DNA of 6,255 nt, taken from positions 1-6,255 of the forward strand of contig CAYYZW010000351.1 in the NCBI GenBank assembly GCA_964476375.1, written 5' to 3'. The notes under the pieces are model-generated. The model searched no databases, had not been told where the DNA came from, and worked only from the letters and a program-made list of their open reading frames with translations. Below, piece by piece: positions 1 through 6,255 of the stretch. The position numbers and the translations under genes are program-made. The DNA comes from SAT2750 sp964476375 (GTDB lineage: Bacteria > Planctomycetota > Planctomycetia > Pirellulales > Pirellulaceae). Each line of letters starts with the position of its first letter. Position 1 is the first letter of the stretch.

Positions 1-1414
1 GGAAAGTCCGGGAGGTCGTGGCATTATCATCGGTCGTCGCCAGGTTCCCGTCATGCCCCCCGTCGCTGACCGTGACCGTAATGGTGGCGGCCCCGTGGGC
101 ATCGGCCACCAGGGCAAGAGCGAGCGAACCGGTCGCCGCCGACGACGTGTAGCTGACCGTCAACTGTGAGACCAGGTCCGGATTATCACTTTCCGCCGAG
201 ACGGCCAGGACCTGGTCCTCGTCCGCACCAGCCGAGATCCCCAGCAACTGGACGATCTGCTCCGGGTCGTCCTCGGCAAGCGTCAGGTCCGCCAGCGCGT
301 CCAGCGTGGGAGGGGAGTTGTTCGGATACCAGGCAATCTTGTCATCCCTCATCGATGCCGAGAGCAGGTCCTGGTCCCCGTCCCCGTCGAGGTCCGCCGC
401 ATGCACGGCAAAGGCACCATCGGCACTGGTGGTAATGTCAACCGTGGTGAATCCACCACTGCCATCGTTCTCGTACCAGGCCACCTTGTCATCGTTGTGA
501 GAGGCGCTGGCCACATCCAGGTCCCCATCCCCGTCCAGATCCGTCGCGATCACGCTGTAACTGCCCCAGGCGGCATCGCTGACGGTATGCCTGCTGAAAG
601 CCTGCTGGCCATCATTCTCGTACCAGACAACCAGGCTCTGGTCATAGAGCGAGGCCAGGATATCGACGTCGTCGTCGCCATCCAGGTCCGCAGCCACAAC
701 ACTCGAGGCCCCGTTCTCATCACTGGCGACCAGTCGCTCGGTAAAGTTTTCCTCCCCGTCGTTCTGGAACCAGTTCACCTTGCCTTCGTTGGCAGCGGCG
801 CTGTCCTGTTCCAGGTCCCCGTCCCCGTCCAGGTCCACCGGGTAAAGGCTCAGCGTCCCGGCCTGCGAGTCGGAGATAACGTGCTCGGTGAACTGCTGGC
901 TGCCGTTATTCTCGTACCAGGCCAGCTTGTCATCATCGTAGGACGCACTGAGGACATCCATGTCACCATCCTCGTCCAGGTCCACGGCAAAAACAGTGAC
1001 CGCCGAGGCCGCGCTGGTGCTGATCACGTGTGGGCTGAAGCTTTCCTCCCCGTCATTCTCGTACCAGGCAATCTTGTCATCGTTGTAGGAGGCACTGAGC
1101 AGGTCCACATCCCCGTCGCCATCCAGATCCACGGCAAAGATCCCGCGGACCGTGTTGGCATCCGCGGTGACCGTGTGCGATGTAACACCCTGGCTGCCGT
1201 CGTTCTCGTACCAGGTCACCTTGTCATCGTCCGCCGACCCGGAGACGACATCCTGGTCCCCGTCCCCGTCCAGGTCGATGGCCAGGACATCCGTGGGACG
1301 GTCCGCGGCGGTACTGATGATGACCTGGGGCGCAAATACCCTGGCCAGCAACCGCCGATCCTCGAGTTGTTCCAGCAGGAGTCGCCGCTGGCGGCGTCCT
1401 TCTCGGTTATTCAC
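1..1414 (-). CDS. Large exported FG-GAP/VCBS repeat protein with LEDRRLLA-type N-terminus (3' end outside window)
   Basis: The frame is open from a GTG at 1414 to the window edge, giving 471 residues without a stop; the C-terminus is missing. Residues 1-24 are a basic stretch followed by LLLEQLEDRRLLA, the motif found near the N-terminus of many large exported planctomycete proteins (LEPR-XLL type). Residues 27-366 hold seven 49-residue FG-GAP/VCBS units, each with a calcium-loop-like DLDGDGDxD and a DDKxAWYENDG segment; seven such units suggest a beta-propeller. From about residue 366 (NNSPPTLDALADL) to the edge is a cadherin/Ig-like beta-sandwich domain with an ATITVTVSDGG strand near its end. 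The GTG is chosen because an in-frame TGA lies 14 codons upstream, no ATG or TTG lies between, and it places the motif at residues 12-24 as usual. No Shine-Dalgarno sequence is visible. The role is inferred as cell-surface or secreted, perhaps adhesion or carbohydrate binding; no catalytic domain is visible in this part. Export and family are well supported, function is not. Confidence 0.9.
   Translation of the reverse strand, partial: MNNREGRRQRRLLLEQLEDRRLLARVFAPQVIISTAADRPTDVLAIDLDGDGDQDVVSGSADDDKVTWYENDGSQGVTSHTVTADANTVRGIFAVDLDGDGDVDLLSASYNDDKIAWYENDGEESFSPHVISTSAASAVTVFAVDLDEDGDMDVLSASYDDDKLAWYENNGSQQFTEHVISDSQAGTLSLYPVDLDGDGDLEQDSAAANEGKVNWFQNDGEENFTERLVASDENGASSVVAADLDGDDDVDILASLYDQSLVVWYENDGQQAFSRHTVSDAAWGSYSVIATDLDGDGDLDVASASHNDDKVAWYENDGSGGFTTVDITTSADGAFAVHAADLDGDGDQDLLSASMRDDKIAWYPNNSPPTLDALADLTLAEDDPEQIVQLLGISAGADEDQVLAVSAESDNPDLVSQLTVSYTSSAATGSLALALVADAHGAATITVTVSDGGHDGNLATTDDNATTSRTF
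317..1276 (-). repeat. Seven tandem 147-bp repeats coding FG-GAP/VCBS units
   Basis: The first Asp codon of DLDGDGD (or variant) in each unit starts at 1276, 1129, 982, 835, 688, 541 and 394, so every step is exactly 147 bp (49 codons) with no indels. The seventh unit is cut after KIAWYPNN (about 317), where the Ig-like domain begins. Units 3 and 5 vary the loop (DLDEDGDMD, DLDGDDDVD). Unit 4 is the most diverged: its DLDGDGDLE ends in Glu, and the usual WYEN is WFQN. Synonymous differences are common between units, so the array looks old rather than freshly amplified. It lies inside the coding region and is not a mobile or non-coding repeat. Confidence 0.93.
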
Positions 1415-1549
1415 ACTACGGTCGCCGGGTAATACAGATAGACAATTTCATTCATGCCAGGGCGGCACTTCTCTAGGATAACCGCAGCCGGGGGGATTGG
1501 AAATGTTCTGCCGGGAACCGGGGCAGGGCAGAACCGCTTTGCTGGCTCG
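1415..1549 (-). other. Intergenic region between permease and repeat-protein genes
   Basis: This 135-bp spacer holds the inverted repeat at 1505-1534 and, nearer the repeat-protein gene, a patch at about 1425-1457 that is more AT-rich than its surroundings. That patch would be a natural place for a promoter of the downstream gene, but I find no convincing -35/-10 pair. A 14-codon open frame (MNEIVYLYYPATVV) starts at 1455 and ends in a TGA overlapping the GTG start at 1414. The spacer suggests, without proving, that the repeat-protein gene is transcribed separately. Confidence 0.5.
1505..1534 (-). terminator. Perfect 8-bp inverted repeat after the permease gene, possible weak terminator
   Basis: On the minus strand GTTCTGCC (1534-1527) pairs with GGCAGAAC (1512-1505) around a 14-nt loop. 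The stem begins 15 nt after the permease stop codon and ends 90 nt before the next start. It is followed by ATTTCC, so it lacks a proper run of T and is at best a weak intrinsic terminator. It could instead be a 3'-end stabilising hairpin. The position fits the end of the efflux operon; the function is inferred. Confidence 0.4.
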
Positions 1550-4500
1550 TTACGAGACGACCTCTGCGGGTATTTCCGTTTCCGACGCCGGCTCGATCGA
1601 CCGGGCCTCTCCTGACCACCAGCGGCCGAACGCCAGGCGGGCGTCCATCGTGATGGTAAAGACCGTGGGAACCAGGACCAGGGTAAAGAAGGTGGAGACC
1701 AGCAGGCCGCCAAGCACCACGCTTCCCAGGCCGCGGTAAAGTTCACTGCCCGCCCCGGGGAGCACGACCAGCGGCAAAAGGCCCAGCACGGTCGTCGTGG
1801 TGGTAATGAAAATCGGCCGCACGCGGGAGCGGATGCTGAGCGGGATCGCCTCGCGGTGGGACAGCCCTTCATGACGGATGTGGTTCAGCGACTGGTGCAC
1901 GATCAGGATCGCATTGTTGACCACCGTTCCGATCAGGATCACGAATCCCAGCATCGTCAGCACGTCCAGTGGCTGCAGCACAAAGACGTTCAGCAGCCGT
2001 AATCCCAGCAGCCCCCCGACTGCCCCCAGCGGCACACTGAGGATAATCACCAGCGGGTAGAGCCAGGACTCGAACAGGGCGGCCATCAACAGGTAGGTGA
2101 TCACCAGGGCCAGGAGGAAATTCCAGCGAAGTGCCTGCCAGGTCTGCCGCAGCTTGTCCGCCGCTCCGGAAAGGTTGATCATGTACCCCTCGCCGAGCGT
2201 CCCATCCTCCTCAAGCGGCTGAATCACGCCCTGTTCGATGCGATCCATCGCCTCTTCCAGGGGAATCTCCACCGGTGGACTGACCTGGATCGTGATCGCC
2301 CGCAGCCTCTCACGCCGCCGGATCTGTTCCGGACCGCTGCTGTAACGGATCTCTGCCAGGGCCGAGAGCGGCACCAGCTGGCCACTGGGGGTCGCCACCG
2401 GCAGCCCGGCCAGGTCCTGGGTGCGCAGGCCCAGCGAATCCTGGCCCTTGATGGTGATGTCCAGCTTGTTGCCCCCCACGTAGTAGTCCCCGGCGTAGGC
2501 GCCGTCGACCAGGGCATCGACCGTGTAACCCAGGTCCGATGCATTCACGCCGAGCGCCGCCGCTTCCACCACCCGCGGCTCAAGATGGATCTCCGGGCTG
2601 GACAGGTCCAGGCTCGGCCTGGGCATCGCCTGGGCCCCTGGAAGCAGTTCCTCCCCGCCCTGGCCACTCCCCTTGAGCCGGCCCATCACGGTTCGGCCGA
2701 TCTCGACCAGTTCCGGAAGGTCACGGCCGGTGATTTCAATATCGATGGTCCGCCCACCACTCAGGCCGCGTTCAAACAGGCTCGACTGGGACGCGAAGGC
2801 CATCGTGCCCGGAAAACGGGATCCGATTTCCTTGAGCCGCGGGATCAACTCGGCAACCCGTGTCTCATCATGGGCACGGCAGCCCATGATCACCCGCCGG
2901 CCAAAGACGACAAAGAAGTAGTAACTGATAATCGGGGACTCCAGCTGCTCGGACTCGGGGCTCCCCGGGTCGGCATTCCAGTTGACCCGCAGCTCCTGCT
3001 CGATCTCCTCGCCCATCTTCATCAACTCGTCCAGGTTGTAACCTGGCGGGGGAGAGATCTGCATGAAGACATAATTCCGGTTTCCCGACGGCAGGTATTC
3101 CACCTTGGGCCAGAAGAGATAGCTCAGCATGAGCGACGCCAGCAGGATCACCACGATCGTGGAGAGCGACCGCCACAGGCTGGACTGGATCCAGCGGTTG
3201 AGCCGGACCACGATCTCCACGAAACGGGACCCAAAACGTCCCAGTGATTCGATCGCCTTGTGTGTTTGATCCGACCTGTCGTCCTCCGTCTCGTGCCGGC
3301 GATAAAGCCGGGCAGCGGCGGTGGGGATCAGCGTGGAGGAAACCAACAGCGAGAAGATGACTGCGAAACTGATGGCCAGGGCAATATCCCGGAAGAGCTG
3401 TCCGGAGACGTCCTCCACGAAGACGATCGGCAGGAAAACAGCGACCGTGGTCAGCGTGGAAGCGATCACCGCCCCCCAGACCTCGCTGGTCCCGCGTATC
3501 GCGGCGGTGAAGGAATCCTCTCCCTCGCGACAGCGGCGATGGATGTTCTCCAGTACCACCACGGCGTTGTCGACCAGCATGCCGACGGCAAACGCCATCC
3601 CGGCCAGGCTGATCACGTTGAGAGATCGCCCCCCCATGCCCAGGGCCAGGAAGGTACCGACCACGCTGGTCGGGATCGCCAGGCCGACCACCAGGGCCCC
3701 ACGGCCGAACCAGAGTCCACACAGCACCACCAGGGCCAGTGTGAGCAGGAAAAACCAGGGAGAAGCAAGGACCGCGGCCAGGGCGGAGGCCACGATCAAG
3801 GGGATCGAGAGCATCGTCTTAAGCGAACGGTGCAGGAACAGCAGCAGGACCATCATCGTCAGGGCGGTGGCCAGGAAGATATTGTTGGTGACCAGCGAGA
3901 TGGCCGAGGAGATGTACTCGGTCTCATCATAGTACTGGTAGAGCTGCAGGTTTTTCTGCCTCAGAACCCCGTCATTCAGCTCCACCACCGCCTTCTTGAG
4001 CCCCTGCATGACTTCCATCACGTTGGACCCGATGCGTCGCTCGACCCCCATGGCGTTGTTCGGTTCCCCGTAGCGGCGCGAGATACTGTCCGGTTTCTTG
4101 AAACCGACCCGCACCTCGGCAACGTCTCGCATGTAGACCGGCACCCCCTGTCGTACCGCCAGGATCAGGCTCTCGACCTGCTCTGGATCGCGGAACTGGC
4201 CCAGCGTGCGTATCACCCAGCGGCGTTTTCCCTGCCAGATGTCCCCGCCGGAGGTGTCCTTGTTCTGTCCCTGCAGGGCGGCGCGGACATCGGCCACGGT
4301 CAACTGCCGGGCCGCCAGCCTCTCGGGGCTGACCACCACCTCCAGCTCGTCCTGCAGTCCGCCATAGACATAGACGTCCGAGACCCCCGAGACTCGCTCC
4401 AGGCGGGCCTCGATCACGTCCTCGGTAAAACGCCGCAGCTTCATCACGTCGATGTCCGGTGGCAGCAGCTCGTCCAGCACCGGGTGCTCGGCCCCCAGGC

Positions 4501-5062
4501 GGGCATGGACCTGCCGCACGCGGTAGACCATCAGGGCCGGGTTCATGGCCGAGAGCACCGGCCCAAGCGGTTCGGCCAGCTGCGGGTGCGCGGCCACAAA
4601 CTCACGGACCTGCTGCTTGTCGGGAGGCCGGGCCGTGAGGACCAGCCGGGCGATGGCATTGTCCGAGCTGTTGCGCGTCTCGATCACCGGTTCCTGGGCA
4701 TCGATCGGGTACTCCCGCACCTGCTGCAGCCGGGTGCTGACCTGCACGATCGCCTCCTGGATATCGGTCCCGACAGCAAACTCCAGCGAGATCGAGGCAT
4801 TGGAGTCGCTGCAGTCGGAGGACATCTTGATCATCCCCTCCACGTTCTTGAGCTGCTCCTCCTGTTCCAGCACGATCTCCCTTTCCACCTCCTGCGGACT
4901 GGCACCCGGCCAGCGGGTGCGGATCAGCACCATCGGGTTCTCCACGTTGGGGGTCAACTGCTTGGGCATATTGACCATGGCGATGGAACCGAAGAGGACG
5001 ACCAGCAGGGCCCCCACGGTCACTTTCACCGGGTTTTGAACAAATACCTGGACCAGGTTCAT
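1550..5062 (-). CDS. RND-family efflux permease, inner-membrane component (HAE1/AcrB-like)
   Basis: Proton-driven inner-membrane pump of a tripartite efflux system; the substrate cannot be told from sequence. The protein is 1170 aa, against 1049 for AcrB. It has the typical start MNLVQVFVQNPVKVTVG with TM1 at about 11-30, a first porter region at about 31-390, TM2 at about 393-410, TM3-TM6 within 455-582 (including PTSVVGTF and GMAFAVGMLVDNAVVVLENI), TM7 at about 632-651, a second porter region at about 652-978, and TM8-TM12 at about 980-1138 (AALFESWLYPL, GTVVNNAILIV, RSRVRPIFITT, PGAGSELYRGLG). Asp498 in TM4 matches the first proton-relay Asp of AcrB, but the next residue is Asn499, and TM10 has VVNNA where AcrB has Lys940. 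Extra segments lie at about 144-208 and 418-455. The ATG at 5062 is preferred over an in-frame start at 5200, which would add 46 Pro/Cys-rich residues and overlap the adaptor gene. No Shine-Dalgarno sequence is visible. The stop is TAA. It is probably co-transcribed with the adaptor. Confidence 0.96.
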   Translation of the reverse strand: MNLVQVFVQNPVKVTVGALLVVLFGSIAMVNMPKQLTPNVENPMVLIRTRWPGASPQEVEREIVLEQEEQLKNVEGMIKMSSDCSDSNASISLEFAVGTDIQEAIVQVSTRLQQVREYPIDAQEPVIETRNSSDNAIARLVLTARPPDKQQVREFVAAHPQLAEPLGPVLSAMNPALMVYRVRQVHARLGAEHPVLDELLPPDIDVMKLRRFTEDVIEARLERVSGVSDVYVYGGLQDELEVVVSPERLAARQLTVADVRAALQGQNKDTSGGDIWQGKRRWVIRTLGQFRDPEQVESLILAVRQGVPVYMRDVAEVRVGFKKPDSISRRYGEPNNAMGVERRIGSNVMEVMQGLKKAVVELNDGVLRQKNLQLYQYYDETEYISSAISLVTNNIFLATALTMMVLLLFLHRSLKTMLSIPLIVASALAAVLASPWFFLLTLALVVLCGLWFGRGALVVGLAIPTSVVGTFLALGMGGRSLNVISLAGMAFAVGMLVDNAVVVLENIHRRCREGEDSFTAAIRGTSEVWGAVIASTLTTVAVFLPIVFVEDVSGQLFRDIALAISFAVIFSLLVSSTLIPTAAARLYRRHETEDDRSDQTHKAIESLGRFGSRFVEIVVRLNRWIQSSLWRSLSTIVVILLASLMLSYLFWPKVEYLPSGNRNYVFMQISPPPGYNLDELMKMGEEIEQELRVNWNADPGSPESEQLESPIISYYFFVVFGRRVIMGCRAHDETRVAELIPRLKEIGSRFPGTMAFASQSSLFERGLSGGRTIDIEITGRDLPELVEIGRTVMGRLKGSGQGGEELLPGAQAMPRPSLDLSSPEIHLEPRVVEAAALGVNASDLGYTVDALVDGAYAGDYYVGGNKLDITIKGQDSLGLRTQDLAGLPVATPSGQLVPLSALAEIRYSSGPEQIRRRERLRAITIQVSPPVEIPLEEAMDRIEQGVIQPLEEDGTLGEGYMINLSGAADKLRQTWQALRWNFLLALVITYLLMAALFESWLYPLVIILSVPLGAVGGLLGLRLLNVFVLQPLDVLTMLGFVILIGTVVNNAILIVHQSLNHIRHEGLSHREAIPLSIRSRVRPIFITTTTTVLGLLPLVVLPGAGSELYRGLGSVVLGGLLVSTFFTLVLVPTVFTITMDARLAFGRWWSGEARSIEPASETEIPAEVVS

Positions 5063-5123
5063 GGCGGGTGGATCAAAAAAGGAAGAGTCGGTTGCAGGAC
5101 AGGAAGCCGCGGGGCAGGGAGGA

Positions 5124-6255
5124 TCAGGGATTTTTTTCACTGCGGCCGGGCAACTGCCGGAAGGTGAGTGGCTGGCCAGGCCGCAGCCGCTCGTTACCAC
5201 GGATCACGACCAGCTGGCCGCCGCGGAGGGAACCGGTTACCTGGATCAGGTCGCCGGTGGAAATACCAAGCGTGACAGGGACCAACCGGGCGGTGCCGGC
5301 GGTCTTTTTCCCTTCCTCTGGATCGGCCACGATCACCAGCGGGGTTTCCCCCCCCAGCACGATGGCATCCTTGGGAACCAGGGTCATTATCTCTTCTCTG
5401 CCGGTCGGCAGGGCCACCCGCGCCAGCATGCCCGCCTTGAGGACCGGTGCCGACTCGACCAGCTGGTTCGCCAGGCGGACCTTGACCGGGAAAGTACGGG
5501 CCTGCTCGTCAGCCTGGGGAACCACCACCGCAACCGTGCCGGTCAGGAGCTCGCTGGAAAGGGCAGGGACCTCGACCCGCACCGGGGCACCGAGCTTCAG
5601 CTGTCCGACGTCCCGGGCCAGCACGTGGACCAGCACATCGACCTGGCTCAGCTGGATCACCTCGACAATCGGATCCCCCTCGCGGACCCATTGCCCCACC
5701 TCGGTATGCTCGACTGTCACATGACCGTCAAAAGGAGAAAGGATGGTATGCCGCTTGATGCGGTCCTCGAAAACATTGACCAGCTCCTGCTGGATCAGCA
5801 CGCGGGCCTGGGCCTGGGCAATCTGCTCGGGACGGGGACCTCGCACGGTCAGCTGGTGGGCGGCACGGGCCTGCTCGTAAAGCTGTTCATCTCGCTGGGC
5901 GTGGGAGAGTGCCTCCTGAAGCTCGTTCTCGCTGACCGCCTGGCCCTTGTTAAAGAGGGCCGCTATCCGCTTGTGTGTCCAGGTGGAAAAGTCCATCGAG
6001 GCCCGGGCTGCCTTCATGCGGGCCTGGGACTGGTCCAGCTCCTCACGGGTGGCCCCGTTCTCCAGTTCCGCCAGTTCCTCGCTGCGGAGGACCCGCTCGG
6101 CGCGAGCGGCTGCCAGCTGCAGCGAGAGGGTCGAGGTTCGCAGCTGGGCCAGGGGCTGGCCCTCTGTGACCATATCTCCCTCGTTGACCAGGAATTCAAG
6201 CACGCGGCCGTCCACGGCGCTGCCCACCAGGCTGGTGCGAATCGGCGTCACGCTG
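5124..6255 (-). CDS. Periplasmic adaptor (membrane fusion protein) of RND efflux pump, HlyD/AcrA type (5' end outside window)
   Basis: Links the RND permease to an outer-membrane channel across the periplasm. The frame is open to the window edge, giving 376 visible residues. The GTG at 6251 is probably an internal Val, not the start: the visible part begins directly in the first half of the lipoyl-like domain (SLVGSAVDGRVLEFLVNEGD, about 7-37), so the signal peptide or lipoprotein leader and first strands lie beyond the edge. Residues about 40-165 are charged and Ala/Gln/Glu-rich, as in the alpha-helical hairpin. The second lipoyl half follows (TILSPFDGHVTVEHTEVGQW, about 169-188), then a beta-barrel region at about 199-280 and a membrane-proximal region to about 367. 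The end is SEKNP then TGA, with an A7 run in the last codons. It lies 61 bp before the permease ATG on the same strand, the usual adaptor-permease order. Substrate and regulator are not shown. Confidence 0.94.
   Translation of the reverse strand, partial: SVTPIRTSLVGSAVDGRVLEFLVNEGDMVTEGQPLAQLRTSTLSLQLAAARAERVLRSEELAELENGATREELDQSQARMKAARASMDFSTWTHKRIAALFNKGQAVSENELQEALSHAQRDEQLYEQARAAHQLTVRGPRPEQIAQAQARVLIQQELVNVFEDRIKRHTILSPFDGHVTVEHTEVGQWVREGDPIVEVIQLSQVDVLVHVLARDVGQLKLGAPVRVEVPALSSELLTGTVAVVVPQADEQARTFPVKVRLANQLVESAPVLKAGMLARVALPTGREEIMTLVPKDAIVLGGETPLVIVADPEEGKKTAGTARLVPVTLGISTGDLIQVTGSLRGGQLVVIRGNERLRPGQPLTFRQLPGRSEKNP

Noticed and set aside
394..1276. 147-bp period as a nucleosome-length, CRISPR or satellite signal
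   Set aside because: The period is exactly 49 codons of an intact reading frame, with diverged units of a known protein repeat and no spacers, so protein structure explains it.
401..1432. A 343-codon plus-strand frame with repeated VLVPGHLVIVV-like segments
   Set aside because: Its repeats are the reverse complement of the FG-GAP unit (WYENDG and DDKxAW read backwards). The minus-strand reading gives the well-known family, so this is a shadow.
1411..1872. A 153-codon minus-strand frame overlapping the permease 3' end and spacer
   Set aside because: It is out of frame with the permease and rich in Arg, Ser, Pro and Trp, as a GC-rich shadow would be. Only its last 14 codons lie outside the gene's immediate 3' region and are discussed separately.
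3260..5167. A 635-codon open frame on the plus strand antisense to the permease
   Set aside because: It is a shadow of a long GC-rich gene: it is rich in His, Gln, Asp, Arg and Gly, has no recognisable domain, and the opposite strand codes a clear RND permease over the whole length.
5063..5200. Longer permease start at 5200 adding 46 residues
   Set aside because: The extension is Pro/Ser/Cys-rich, unlike RND N-termini, and overlaps the adaptor coding region by 77 bp. The ATG at 5062 gives the family-typical MNLVQVFVQNPVKV.
6249..6251. GTG at 6251 as the adaptor start
   Set aside because: It falls directly before the first lipoyl half-motif and leaves no signal peptide, and the frame stays open to the edge, so it is more likely an internal Val codon.

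Overview
The window is GC-rich bacterial DNA, most likely from a member of the Planctomycetota. The best pointer is the N-terminus of the leftmost protein, which has a basic stretch followed by LEQLEDRRLLA, a motif typical of large exported planctomycete proteins. Behind it come FG-GAP/VCBS repeats (DLDGDGDxD...DDKIAWYENDG) and a cadherin/Ig-like domain opening NNSPPTLDALADL, a combination I know mainly from that phylum. No rRNA, tRNA, CRISPR array, insertion sequence or integrase is visible.

All three genes lie on the minus strand and read right to left. At the right edge (5124-6255) is a periplasmic adaptor (membrane fusion protein, HlyD/AcrA type) whose 5' end lies outside the window. After a 61-bp spacer comes a complete RND-family inner-membrane permease (1550-5062, 1170 aa). 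Together they look like an operon for two parts of a tripartite efflux pump; no outer-membrane channel gene is in the window. A 135-bp gap follows, with a perfect 8-bp inverted repeat just past the permease stop. Then comes a probably independent gene (1-1414) for a large exported protein with a seven-fold FG-GAP/VCBS repeat; its 3' end runs off the left edge.

The pump is of a familiar kind. The permease, however, is about 120 aa longer than AcrB, with two visible insertions: about 45-50 residues in the first porter loop, and a hydrophobic hairpin of about 40 residues between the usual TM2 and TM3. The repeat protein has seven units spaced at exactly 147 bp, and its N-terminal segment appears to supply the part missing from the seventh unit, which suggests a closed seven-bladed beta-propeller. 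I see no wholly new system here. The sequence-level oddities worth following up are these insertions, the propeller closure, and some weak translation-level signals at the gene junctions.
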